Source of the DNA: Streptomyces sp. NBC_00582
Lineage (GTDB): Bacteria > Actinomycetota > Actinomycetes > Streptomycetales > Streptomycetaceae
Assembly: GCF_036345155.1 (NCBI RefSeq)
Contig: NZ_CP107773.1
Span: 124,001 to 188,000 of the forward strand
Direction of reading: 5' to 3'
DNA: 64,000 bases
A model generated the notes under the pieces. The model saw only the letters and a list, made by a program, of their open reading frames with translations, searched no databases and was not told where the DNA came from. Below are positions 26,917-34,917 of this stretch, piece after piece; the first letter of the stretch is position 1, and each line of letters starts with the position of its first letter. Both the position numbers and the translations under genes were made by a program.

Positions 26917-27543
26917 TCACTGGGCGGCGGCGAGGGTGAGGAACTGCTGAGAGAGCACCGGGTCGCTTTTGAACCGGCCGCCCACGTGCAGCGTGGTGGT
27001 GCGGGCAGCGTCCATTCGCACGCCCCGCATGCTCATGCACAGGTGCGTACCGCGTACGCGGACGGCGACCTCCTCGCGCCCGATCACGCCGGTGAGGTAT
27101 TCGAAGGCCTGGCGGGTGAAGCGTTCCTGGACCTGGAGCCGGCCGGCGAACTGCTGTGCGATCCGCCCGAACTTGGACAAGCCCAGCACCTCGCCGTCCG
27201 GTACATATCCGGCGGTGACCTGCAGGCTCATGGGCAGCATGTGGTGCTCACACAGAGACCAGACGTTCATGCCGCCCACGATGACCAGTTGGCCGCTCAG
27301 CTGGGACTCGGTGAAGCAGGTGTCCACTGCGACGCCGTCGGGGGACAGGAACGCCTTCCACCAGGCCGCGACGCGGCCCGGGGTGCCGATCAGCCCGTCC
27401 CGGGTGGGGTCCTCGCCCAGCTCGACCAGGAGCTGGGCGATCAGGCCGGCGACGCGGTCGGTGTCCATGCCTGGCGCGGACCGGGAGGGTGCGGGTACCG
27501 CGGTACTCAGGGTCGCCTCAGGGCCGGTGACGGAGGTCGTCAT
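26917..27543 (-). CDS. folE: GTP cyclohydrolase I
   Basis: 208 residues from ATG 27543. The zinc site is C98, H101 (SLCEHHMLP) and C169 (GTHLCM). The substrate-binding LGLSKFGRIAQQFAGR block is complete. It converts GTP to dihydroneopterin triphosphate, the first step of both folate and 7-deazapurine synthesis. Clustering with QueE and QueD shows it serves deazaguanine synthesis here; a housekeeping folE is expected elsewhere in the genome. Confidence 0.93.
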   Translation of the reverse strand: MTTSVTGPEATLSTAVPAPSRSAPGMDTDRVAGLIAQLLVELGEDPTRDGLIGTPGRVAAWWKAFLSPDGVAVDTCFTESQLSGQLVIVGGMNVWSLCEHHMLPMSLQVTAGYVPDGEVLGLSKFGRIAQQFAGRLQVQERFTRQAFEYLTGVIGREEVAVRVRGTHLCMSMRGVRMDAARTTTLHVGGRFKSDPVLSQQFLTLAAAQ

Positions 27544-27593
27544 GGGCTTCTCTCGCTTCCGGGGGCTGGGGAACGAAGGGGCAGGGCGGGAGA

Positions 27594-28340
27594 TCAGCGG
27601 CCTCGCGCGTCCGCGAAGGCCATCACGTGCAGCCGGGTAGTGAAGTACCAGTGCCGGGCTGCGACCGCGTCCGCGAGGACCCGGGTCGTGGCGGTTATCG
27701 CATCCGCGGTGGTGCCCTCGGGCATCACCCACACCGGCGCCAGCCGGTGCGTGTCGGCCAGTTCGGCGATGTGGTCGAGGTCGGCCACCGAGGAGGCGAC
27801 GAACTTGAACGCCGCCCGTCCGGACGCTGCGAACGCCTCCAGCGCGGCGGGCACCACGCTCTTGACCTCGTCGATGCCGAAACTGGCGATCTTGGGCGAC
27901 ACGTTGAAACGGACCCCGTCGACCACCAACTCGGGCACGGGTGGGAGGGTGCCGTTCGTCTCGAACTCCACCCGCTTCCCGGCGGCCAGTAGTCCCTGGA
28001 TGAGAGGCACCAGACGTGCCTGCTGGAGGAGCGGCTCCCCACCGGTGATCACGACCAGCTCCACCGGCGAGGAGGTGGCCCAGGCCAGGAGGTCCCCCGC
28101 CGTCCGCTTCGTCGACTCCTTGCGCAGGTCGAACTGGGACCAGTCCCAGGTGTACTTCGTGTCGCACTTGGTGCAGGTGAGGTTGCACCGGGACAGGCGG
28201 ATGAACAGGGCGGGGTGCCCGCCGCTCGGGCCCTCTCCCTGGAAGGTCGGCACCTCGACGCCGAAGCACTCCGCGACGATCAGCCGGAGTGCGGCTTCGC
28301 TTGCCGCCGGGGCGATGTCGATCGGCTCGGAGGTGGTCAC
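27594..28340 (-). CDS. queE: 7-carboxy-7-deazaguanine synthase
   Basis: 248 residues from GTG 28340, which overlaps the queD stop (GTGA) and has GGAGGAGC upstream. The radical SAM cluster motif is C52-C56-C59 (CNLTCTKCDTKYTWD), followed by TGGEPLLQ and a FNVSPKIASFG segment. PTFQGEG near residue 31 is a QueE hallmark. It converts 6-carboxytetrahydropterin to 7-carboxy-7-deazaguanine. No queC, the next enzyme toward preQ0, is found in this window. Confidence 0.93.
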   Translation of the reverse strand: MTTSEPIDIAPAASEAALRLIVAECFGVEVPTFQGEGPSGGHPALFIRLSRCNLTCTKCDTKYTWDWSQFDLRKESTKRTAGDLLAWATSSPVELVVITGGEPLLQQARLVPLIQGLLAAGKRVEFETNGTLPPVPELVVDGVRFNVSPKIASFGIDEVKSVVPAALEAFAASGRAAFKFVASSVADLDHIAELADTHRLAPVWVMPEGTTADAITATTRVLADAVAARHWYFTTRLHVMAFADARGR

Positions 28341-28747
28341 TGCTCCTCCACATCGAAGCGGGCCCAGCTGCTCGCCGTCTCTCGGACGAGGACAGCGACA
28401 AGGCGGCCGTGGATCTTCGGCTGAAGGTTGTGGATGAACCAGCCGGCCAGGAACTGGGCCAGGCGCTCCGAGGTCGGCTCGAAGGGGAGAATCTCGTGCA
28501 GGTTGCGGTGGTCCAGGTCGGTGTCCAGGAACTCCTTGAACGGGGCCAGAGCGCCGAAGTCGGTGACGAAGCCGGGCTCTTCCAGCTGCGGCGCGGTCAG
28601 GATGACCTCGACCTCGTAACTGTGGCCGTGCTGGCGGGAGCACTTGTGCTCGGACGCCAGCCCGGGAAGGCGGTGGCCAGCCTCGAATCCGAACTTCTTG
28701 CCGATAGTGAAGGCTCCGGGCGGCAGCGGAACGGAACTGAGATCCAT
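28337..28747 (-). CDS. queD: 6-carboxytetrahydropterin synthase
   Basis: 136 residues from ATG 28747 with GGAAG upstream. The zinc ligands H25 (FEAGHRL), H40 and H42 (QHGHSYEV) and catalytic C36 (HKCSRQ) are present, as is LDHRNLHE. It converts dihydroneopterin triphosphate to 6-carboxytetrahydropterin. It is the first gene of the operon that runs to 18389, so the promoter should lie in the 28748-29190 gap. Confidence 0.92.
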   Translation of the reverse strand: MDLSSVPLPPGAFTIGKKFGFEAGHRLPGLASEHKCSRQHGHSYEVEVILTAPQLEEPGFVTDFGALAPFKEFLDTDLDHRNLHEILPFEPTSERLAQFLAGWFIHNLQPKIHGRLVAVLVRETASSWARFDVEEQ

Positions 28748-29190
28748 TAACTTCCTTCGGGAGTTGGGGACGAAGCGGCTCTGGCCGCCGGAGGAGTTCA
28801 CACAGGGGTCGGCCATCGGGCCTGAGCCCTGGTGGGCCGTACGCTCGCACCCCGCACCAGCTCGCCGAGGTGACCGAGTGTCGAGCAACTGTGCGTGCAT
28901 GAGCTCATGGCCCTCGCCGCTGTGTGACGCACCAATGGTTCGTGCGAAGGTTGCCAGCAGGACTCGCGCTGCAGATCCCGGATAGCGGCGAGGTGACGTG
29001 ATGCGAGGCGTGCCCAGCGCTTCAAGTACCCAACCTCCAGCGGCAACGAGTGAAGGGCGCCCGCTGGCGCGCACCGATCACGACACAACGCCCGCCAGCT
29101 AGCACCATTGAGCTCTCGCCGGGCAGGATGAGGCGATGGTGAGGGCCACTCACTCACGAACTTGCCGAACTCCCAGAAGGGAAAGGCGCC
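28748..29190. other. Divergent intergenic region, promoters expected, no element identified
   Basis: This 443-bp gap separates queD (leftward) from the HTH-deformylase gene (rightward). It should hold both promoters. The only items noticed are a short palindrome (TTCG-TG-CGAA near 28939) and the GAAGG/AAAGG ribosome-binding region before the TTG at 29191. No riboswitch-like structure, RNA gene or convincing coding region was seen. Confidence 0.4.
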
Positions 29191-30660
29191 TTGGAGAGCG
29201 ATGAGCGCGGCACGTTCGCCGCCGAACTCACGCATTGGCGCACCGTTCGCAGTCTGACCAAGAAGGCGTTGGCTGCCCGGCTCAACGTCGATCCCTCGTA
29301 CATCAGCCATCTCGAGGCAGGGCGCGAACACGGCAGTCCCGCCCTCGCCCGCCGGGTAGACACGGAACTTGACGCCGGCGGCGCCCTGTGGACGGCATGG
29401 CAGGGCACCGACGCTTCCCCGTCGGCGGCCGAACAGAGCGAGTCCACCACCAGCACGGGCCTGCTGGTCCTGGAGGACGACGCAGCCCTGGACTTCGACG
29501 GCAGCACCTTCCACCTGCGGATGCGCCGGCTGCTGCGAAACGACGGCACCGATCCCGTCAGCCGCTACCTCGTACGCATCGCCGTGGACCGCTACCCCGC
29601 AGAGCCGGAACGCTCCAACGCCCTGTACCGCCGCAACCCTCTGACCTGGGATGAACTCGGTCTTGAGGCTCACTGCGGCGACGAGCCGATGGAGTGGACC
29701 GTCAAACACGACCGGGACGCTGTCAAGGAACTCTGGTTGAAGTTCCAGAGCCCCACCCGCCGTTTCCCCCTCTATCCGGGCCAGGAAGCGGAGATCACCT
29801 ACTCCTACAGCGTGAGCGCTGACAAATGGGGCCCCTGGTTCCAGCGAGCCGTCAGGCTTCCGACGCGTCGGCTCACCGTGGAACTCGCCTTCCCCTCCGC
29901 AACCGAGCCAGCCGTCTGGGGAACCGAGACATCCCTGAGTGCGGACCTCGCGCCGCTGCGGACCCAGCCTCAACGCACCACGCGAGGAGACCGGACCGTC
30001 TTCACCTGGGCGACTATGGATCCACCCCTGCATGCCCGGTACCGGCTGGAGTGGCGCCTCAAGGCGGTACCCGACACGAAAGAGATGGCCTCTGTGAGCA
30101 CCCTCTCCGCGAGCCAGGCCATGGCGAACGCCGGCATCATCCAGGAGGGCGACCCTGTCCTCGTCACCCCAGCACGCCCGTTCGACTTGCCAGCCGAAGC
30201 AGACGAGGCCGAGCGCATCGTCGGTGAACTCCTTGGTGCCGTCGACCGGGTCCGGACATTGCACACGTTCGGCAAAGGAATGGGCATCGCCGCCCCCCAA
30301 CTCGGCTACGACCGCTCCGCCGCGGTGGTCATCCCTCCGGATCCGGCCGCCCCCCCGGTCGTGCTGATCAACGCCATGATTGAGGAGGCCTCCGCCGACC
30401 AGGATGAGCAGTTCGAGGGCTGCCTCAGTTTCTTCGACGTCCGCGGTCGCGTTCCCCGTGCCCTCAGCATCGTTGTTGCGCACGACGACCTCGACGGCAG
30501 CACCCGGTTGTCCCGCTTCACCCACGGCATGGCCCGCCTCGTCGCCCACGAACTCGACCACATCGGCGGCGTCCTCTACCGGGAGCGCATGCGTCCCGGT
30601 GTCCTGCCAATCCCGGTCGAGGAATACCGAGGCACCGGCTCGCAGTGGCAGTACGGCTGA
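29191..30660 (+). CDS. XRE HTH-peptide deformylase fusion protein
   Basis: 489 residues from TTG 29191. An XRE-type HTH is at about residues 8-45 (LTKKALAARLNVDPSYISHLE). A beta-rich middle region of unknown type (about 90-300) follows. The C-terminal domain has all three peptide deformylase motifs: GMGIAAPQ (363-370), EGCLS (409-413) and HELDH (453-457), so the metalloenzyme looks intact. PDF normally removes N-formyl from nascent proteins, and fusion to a DNA-binding domain is unusual. It stands at the edge of the Cascade-like island and could be its regulator or a separate stress or toxin system. Confidence 0.85.
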   Translation: MESDERGTFAAELTHWRTVRSLTKKALAARLNVDPSYISHLEAGREHGSPALARRVDTELDAGGALWTAWQGTDASPSAAEQSESTTSTGLLVLEDDAALDFDGSTFHLRMRRLLRNDGTDPVSRYLVRIAVDRYPAEPERSNALYRRNPLTWDELGLEAHCGDEPMEWTVKHDRDAVKELWLKFQSPTRRFPLYPGQEAEITYSYSVSADKWGPWFQRAVRLPTRRLTVELAFPSATEPAVWGTETSLSADLAPLRTQPQRTTRGDRTVFTWATMDPPLHARYRLEWRLKAVPDTKEMASVSTLSASQAMANAGIIQEGDPVLVTPARPFDLPAEADEAERIVGELLGAVDRVRTLHTFGKGMGIAAPQLGYDRSAAVVIPPDPAAPPVVLINAMIEEASADQDEQFEGCLSFFDVRGRVPRALSIVVAHDDLDGSTRLSRFTHGMARLVAHELDHIGGVLYRERMRPGVLPIPVEEYRGTGSQWQYG

Positions 30661-30725
30661 GCCGTGCACTGGCTGAGGCAGGTGCCCAGTCTGGCGGCGA
30701 AGAGGGCGCGCCACAGATACCTGGC

Positions 30726-31715
30726 TCACGCGGCCAGGTCCCACGGGTTCAGCGAGGGGAATTCGCGGAGGAGAGCCTGGACGAGTTTGCGGCGTGACAG
30801 GACGATGAGCACGATGTGGTGATCGCTGATGCCGTTCATGTCCAGCACGCGCACGTACTTGACGGCCTGGACCGACCGGCCATCCAGGTAGCCTCGGTCG
30901 ATCCGGCTCAGGCCCCCTTGGCCGCGGGCGCTGCGGGCGAAGCCGGCCGTCGGGTCCAGTGCGTGGGGCTGGCCGCAGTGCATCGCGGCGAACCGGGCCG
31001 CGTCGTGCATGCCCGCGTCCATCATCAGTTCGTCGACTGCAGTCCGGCTCACCCACAAGCCGTCCGGCCCGTCCGACAGTTTGCGGGCCCGGTGACAGCG
31101 GTGCACGACATCCGTGACATCGGGGGAATTCCAGGAGATTCCCGGAGTCGGTTTCCAGGGGTCCTGGTTCCAGTCGCCGAAGAGCCACGTCGCGGCATGT
31201 GGGGAGTCAGGTTCATCGTCGTGGTGGGCCTTGACCTTGTCCACCATGGATGTGAGTTCGTACCCCTCGATCGTCTGTAGGAGCGGGTTGCAGTAGGGCG
31301 CGTGGTGGGACGCCGCGTTGATCGGCACGTGGGGCACCTCGGGCAAGCGCAGTACGGCGTGCGTGGGCGGCGTCCGGTACACCCGGGTGTAGTGACGCTG
31401 AGGATCCGGGTCGAGGATGAAGGAGCCCTTGCGTACGAACATGCCAGTCGAGTTGCGTCCTTGGCCCTTCTCGGCACGGAATCCGTGACTCTGCAGGACG
31501 TCTTGAGCCGCTTTGAATCTCCGGTTGGCGGACCGCTTCTCAGCCCAGGTGGCACCGGCTCGGGTCTGGGAGTAGGTGAACTCGGTTACGGCGACGAGGT
31601 CCGGGTCCAGAGGTGCCAAGATGCCCTCGTACGCCTGGTGCCACCGTTCGGGCAGGCGTCGGCGCTTGATGTTGGGGCCGCCGTCGTTCTTGAGGTTCAT
31701 GATGATGAGGCGCAT
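30726..31715 (-). CDS. Endonuclease/exonuclease/phosphatase (EEP)-family protein
   Basis: 329 residues from ATG 31715 (AGAAGG upstream). RLIIMNLKND at the start is the EEP N-terminal strand, AVTEFTYS supplies the metal-binding Glu, FGDWNQDPW is the GDxN motif and GISDHHIVLI the C-terminal SDH. These residues form the active site of DNase I-like nucleases and Mg-dependent phosphatases. The frame stays open further upstream but is low-complexity and overlaps the hairpin pair, so I reject the extension. It lies downstream of cas6e on the same strand and may be an effector nuclease of that island. Confidence 0.83.
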   Translation of the reverse strand: MRLIIMNLKNDGGPNIKRRRLPERWHQAYEGILAPLDPDLVAVTEFTYSQTRAGATWAEKRSANRRFKAAQDVLQSHGFRAEKGQGRNSTGMFVRKGSFILDPDPQRHYTRVYRTPPTHAVLRLPEVPHVPINAASHHAPYCNPLLQTIEGYELTSMVDKVKAHHDDEPDSPHAATWLFGDWNQDPWKPTPGISWNSPDVTDVVHRCHRARKLSDGPDGLWVSRTAVDELMMDAGMHDAARFAAMHCGQPHALDPTAGFARSARGQGGLSRIDRGYLDGRSVQAVKYVRVLDMNGISDHHIVLIVLSRRKLVQALLREFPSLNPWDLAA

Positions 31716-31933
31716 GTCGTCCGCGGCCTTCTGCACTCTGCCCTCCGTGTGGTGATGCGGAGCCCGGGATACCCACCGGAGTTCGAGATGGCCGCCGGAG
31801 TCCGCGGACCGCAGGCGAACGCCGCGTCTCGCACCAGTGCGGTGAGCGCACTCACGTGCTCCAAAAGGCTTTCGCACAGGTAAATCCGCTTGTCCGCGAG
31901 GACATCTCCCAGTACGAAGCGAGGTGCGTGCAC
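31697..31933 (-). CDS. Possible small protein, unknown
   Basis: 78 residues from GTG 31933, overlapping the EEP start by 19 bases. The N-terminal half (RFVLGDVLADKRIYLCESLL, then EHVSALTALVRDAAF) has plausible protein composition; the tail looks random. No ribosome-binding site is obvious. It could be a real short gene upstream of the EEP nuclease or the remnant of one. The stretch from 31934 to 32222 holds the hairpin pair and no other gene I can support. Confidence 0.3.
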   Translation of the reverse strand: MHAPRFVLGDVLADKRIYLCESLLEHVSALTALVRDAAFACGPRTPAAISNSGGYPGLRITTRRAECRRPRTTCASSS

Positions 31934-32076
31934 TCACCGGGACCGCCCACGTTCGACCGCGGTCGAGAGCCCACTGTCCGCATTGGGACCGTAAGGCTCT
32001 CAAGCTGGTCCGCTGGGCGCGGCCGCCGATGGAGTTGCTGTACGCCTCGCTACCGAACCGAAGGTTGCCGCACTGG

Positions 32077-32172
32077 TGTCCGGGGAGCTCCACGGAGGGG
32101 TGGAGAGGTAGGTAGATGTCCCCTATGTTCGGTGCATCGGTGGTGCCAGCTCCACGTGAGAAGTGGAGAGAG
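32077..32172 (-). repeat. Two similar hairpins 62-63 bp apart downstream of cas6e, possible relic CRISPR repeats
   Basis: On the minus strand, two units share CCTCTCCAC and GTGGAGCT arms that form a 6-bp CTCCAC/GTGGAG stem. The stems lie at 32150-32168 (7-base loop) and 32088-32105 (6-base loop). GG.CACCA-like flanks also recur. The unit-to-unit step of 62-63 bp equals a type I-E repeat plus spacer (29 + 32-33), and the position, 51 bp past cas6e, fits an array. Only two units are seen, loops differ by one base, and chance cannot be excluded. Confidence 0.35.
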
Positions 32173-32222
32173 GCGACCGCGACCAGGACGCTCCAGGGCG
32201 TCTCGCGCGGTGCACCGTCATC

Positions 32223-32936
32223 TTACTGTTCTGCGGGCCGGTTGGTATGGGTTAGCACGAGTCCGCATCCGTAGGACTTGCCTTGGCCGAGCCCGTCGCG
32301 GAGGAGATCGTGAACCAGAGCGGCGTCAAGGACGGCGGCACGGGCCTGGAGGGTCCTGGTCACGAGCTGGAAGCGGTCGCCGGACTCCTTGGTGCCGACG
32401 ATCCAGCGGGGCGGCCCAACAGCGATGTCGTCGACGTCCGTGGACAGGCCGTGCTCCAAGAGCCGCCGGTGCAGCCAGGCTCTGACCTGGGTGGGGTCCG
32501 TGATACTCACTCGCCGTGTCGGCGAGCGGAGTTTACGGCTCGGATTGGCGATGACGCGCAGTTGGAGTGACTGTCCTGCACGGTAGGTGTACTCGGCGGT
32601 GAACGCGTCTGCGCTGCGGAGGCGGCCGTCGTCAAGGAGGGGCTTCCAGTTCGGCAGTTGGGGGGACTGCACGAGGACTTTTAGGGGGCGCCCGGCGTCG
32701 GGGCGTTCGTTCCTGCCCGCGGCTGGAGGTTCCTCGCGATCGGGTGCGAACAGGACGTGAGCTGGCCGGCCGGTGGACTCCGGGCCCTTGGGTGCGTCGC
32801 CCCCGAATCCGCTCAGGACAAGGCGGTACAGCTGGTGGGCGTCGCGGCAGCGGTCGCTCTCGGCGGGGCTTAGCGTCAGGGCGGTGCGCCACGTGCGAAG
32901 GCCCGGTAGGGGCTGCATACGGAGGTCTGCGGTCAC
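32223..32936 (-). CDS. cas6e: Cas6e-like CRISPR RNA endoribonuclease
   Basis: 237 residues, GTG start overlapping the cas5e stop (GTGA). Family marks are LQLRVIANPSRKLRS and the C-terminal glycine-rich loop GLGQGKSYGCGLV, matching GIGPAKSMGCGLL of E. coli CasE. The N-terminal catalytic segment reads DAHQLYRLVL where E. coli has DLYQLHQGLW, so the Tyr and the catalytic His (H20 in E. coli) appear exchanged (H34, Y37). Cas6e normally cleaves the repeat hairpin and stays bound to the crRNA. Activity here may be altered. Last gene of the coupled Cascade operon. Confidence 0.85.
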   Translation of the reverse strand: MTADLRMQPLPGLRTWRTALTLSPAESDRCRDAHQLYRLVLSGFGGDAPKGPESTGRPAHVLFAPDREEPPAAGRNERPDAGRPLKVLVQSPQLPNWKPLLDDGRLRSADAFTAEYTYRAGQSLQLRVIANPSRKLRSPTRRVSITDPTQVRAWLHRRLLEHGLSTDVDDIAVGPPRWIVGTKESGDRFQLVTRTLQARAAVLDAALVHDLLRDGLGQGKSYGCGLVLTHTNRPAEQ

Positions 32937-33688
32937 TGGGTGCTCTCAGCGGGCGTAGTCGGCGGGCTGACGTTGTACGGGTGGACGTGCAGGAGGAGGT
33001 AGTCCGGGCCACTTCTGGTGGTGCCGGGCTGCTCGGGGACGGCGTACGTTCCTGGCCCGGGCAGTCCTTGCCTCCACACCTGGGGAGTTGCGGTGCTGGC
33101 CTCCGGGACGAGGGGCATGCGATGGGGCCAAACATCGGCTCCGTCCGCGGTTGTTCCGTAGAGGATCGGACGCGAAGGCGGGCAGGAGCGGCGCCCCAGG
33201 TAGAGCAGGCCGTACGGCTGGGCCAGCGCCGTCGTGATGCGGTTGGTCTGCTGGGGCGTGCATCCGCTGAGACCGACCAGGAAGCTCGCGTCGACGACGT
33301 ACTGCTTGATCGCCATCACGGTGCCCCGGTCGGCAGGCTTCCACGAGGCGGGGCTCGGTGCGAGGGGCGCGGTGTGCGGGTAGCGGGGGGCGCCGTACCA
33401 GGAGTTGGTGGGCGTGATACCCGCCGCGGCGGCCTGCGCGGTGGGCCAGCCGAAGTGTCCGCCGCCGGCCGTCTGGAAGTCCTCCTCCAGGTGACCTGGC
33501 CGGTCGCATCGCACGGAGAAGACGAGGTCGGCGAACCGGGACGGGCCGTGGCCGGGGCCGAGGGCGTTGGCGAGCAGGCCGAGGACCGCACTCTTGGTCG
33601 GCCGGGGCAAAGTGGCGCGCTCTTCCCAGCGCGAGGTGGTGCCGTAGGACTGGAGAGGCCCAGACAGGCGCAGGAGGACGGTGGTCAC
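32933..33688 (-). CDS. cas5e: Cas5e-like Cascade subunit
   Basis: 251 residues from GTG 33688. The N-terminus TVLLRLSGPLQSYGTTSRWEER followed by PTKSAVLGLLANALG is the canonical Cas5e start. Cas5e caps the crRNA 5' handle in Cascade. It overlaps cas7e upstream (GTGA) and cas6e downstream (GTGA), preserving the order cas8e-cas7e-cas5e-cas6e of type I-E operons. No adaptation genes follow cas6e. Confidence 0.9.
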   Translation of the reverse strand: MTTVLLRLSGPLQSYGTTSRWEERATLPRPTKSAVLGLLANALGPGHGPSRFADLVFSVRCDRPGHLEEDFQTAGGGHFGWPTAQAAAAGITPTNSWYGAPRYPHTAPLAPSPASWKPADRGTVMAIKQYVVDASFLVGLSGCTPQQTNRITTALAQPYGLLYLGRRSCPPSRPILYGTTADGADVWPHRMPLVPEASTATPQVWRQGLPGPGTYAVPEQPGTTRSGPDYLLLHVHPYNVSPPTTPAESTQ

Positions 33689-34917
33689 GGCCGTTGGTCC
33701 TCCCACGTGATGCCGTGCGGGAGCTGGGGGGCCGGCTCGTTGGCGGGCGGCAGCCATCGGCCGGTCCCTGCGTGCAGACCGAGCCGGGTGAGGAAGGCGG
33801 TCAGCCGGTTGGCGGCGGCTATCCCGGCTGGCGGGGCGATGGGGGTCTCGAAGGCGCCCGCGGCCGTGTACGGTGCGGCCGTGGTGGCCGCGACGACGAG
33901 GGTCGGAGGAGCCCACGAGCCGGTGCGCGTTCTCCTGGCCTCCGGCAGCGCGTAGGCGACCGCCGTGGTCCAGTCCCGCTCGGTCTGCTGCGCGGTGCGC
34001 TCCACCGTCTCGGCGTCGGCGCCCGCAGCGGCCAGATTGGCGCGCAGCTGTCTGCGGTCAAGGGCCGCGTAGCGGTAGAGGGTGCCTGAGTTGAGGTACT
34101 GCTCTCCCAGATTGCTGAAGACTCCGCCGCTGCCCCACTCATCGCCCGTGACGAAGTCGTCGGTGACGAGTTGCTTCGCGTCGACTGTGAAGGCGTGAGC
34201 CATCATCGCGGCGGAGCGTACGTTACCCCCGGGCAGCTCGGGGAGCATACGTCCGAAGAGGGCGATATCGGCGGCGAGTCCTGGCGCAAGGGCCTGCTGT
34301 GCAACGGACTTGATCTCGGCAGGAACGGTGTCCGCCTGCCCGCGCGACGTGGCTTTGCCAGCGGTGCGCCCGCGTTTCCGCCCGGGCTCTGCAGTCGCCG
34401 ACGCGGCTGCGGCGATGGCCTTCTCCATGGCCAGGCGGGCATCCTCGAGCTCGTCCCAGTGGTCCAGTAGGAGCTCTGCCAGGTCCGCAGGAGCCGATGA
34501 GGAGACGTAGATGGATGTCAGGGTCCGGTCGGGGTGCGCGAGGTCGATCGAGGGGCCGGCGGCGGTGACGATCAGAGCGGCCGCGGGCAGCGCGTCGGCG
34601 CCGTCGATGCTGCGTTCACGCAGGTACTCGGCCGTCTTGCCGGGAAGGAGACGGGTGTTGATGCCGTGCACGCCGGTCTGGCTGTGATTGCGAGCGAAGC
34701 TGCGTGCGGCACGGGTAAGGGACTGCGCGGACACGCGCATGCGTTCGACGCCGCCGAGTGTCGTGGATTTCGGTAGGCCCATGATGTCGCGGTTGAGGCA
34801 AACGTCGACCAGCGTGGTCAGGGAGTGCACGACCACGAACGGCCCGGGTAGGGCGCTGAGATCGATCGGCGGGTAGGCGGACTCTGGCAGGGACAGATCG
34901 GTTGCTGTGACGGTCAT
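33685..34917 (-). CDS. cas7e: Cas7e-like Cascade backbone subunit
   Basis: 410 residues from ATG 34917 (ATGA overlap with cas8e). FVVVHSLTTLVDVCLNRDIMG and GLPKSTTLGGVERMRVSAQSLTRA form the Cas7e RNA-binding core, and ADIALFGRMLPE is another strongly conserved block. Cas7e polymerises along the crRNA spacer. It is somewhat longer than E. coli CasC (363 residues, from memory), with an alanine- and basic-rich insertion near residues 185-215. Confidence 0.9.
   Translation of the reverse strand: MTVTATDLSLPESAYPPIDLSALPGPFVVVHSLTTLVDVCLNRDIMGLPKSTTLGGVERMRVSAQSLTRAARSFARNHSQTGVHGINTRLLPGKTAEYLRERSIDGADALPAAALIVTAAGPSIDLAHPDRTLTSIYVSSSAPADLAELLLDHWDELEDARLAMEKAIAAAASATAEPGRKRGRTAGKATSRGQADTVPAEIKSVAQQALAPGLAADIALFGRMLPELPGGNVRSAAMMAHAFTVDAKQLVTDDFVTGDEWGSGGVFSNLGEQYLNSGTLYRYAALDRRQLRANLAAAGADAETVERTAQQTERDWTTAVAYALPEARRTRTGSWAPPTLVVAATTAAPYTAAGAFETPIAPPAGIAAANRLTAFLTRLGLHAGTGRWLPPANEPAPQLPHGITWEDQRP

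Noticed and set aside
28798..31188. A 796-codon open minus-strand frame opposite the HTH-deformylase gene
   Set aside because: Antisense shadow of a gene with complete deformylase motifs.
31716..32093. N-terminal extension of the EEP protein back to 32093
   Set aside because: Low-complexity composition, overlaps the hairpin pair, and the EEP fold starts at the ATG at 31715.
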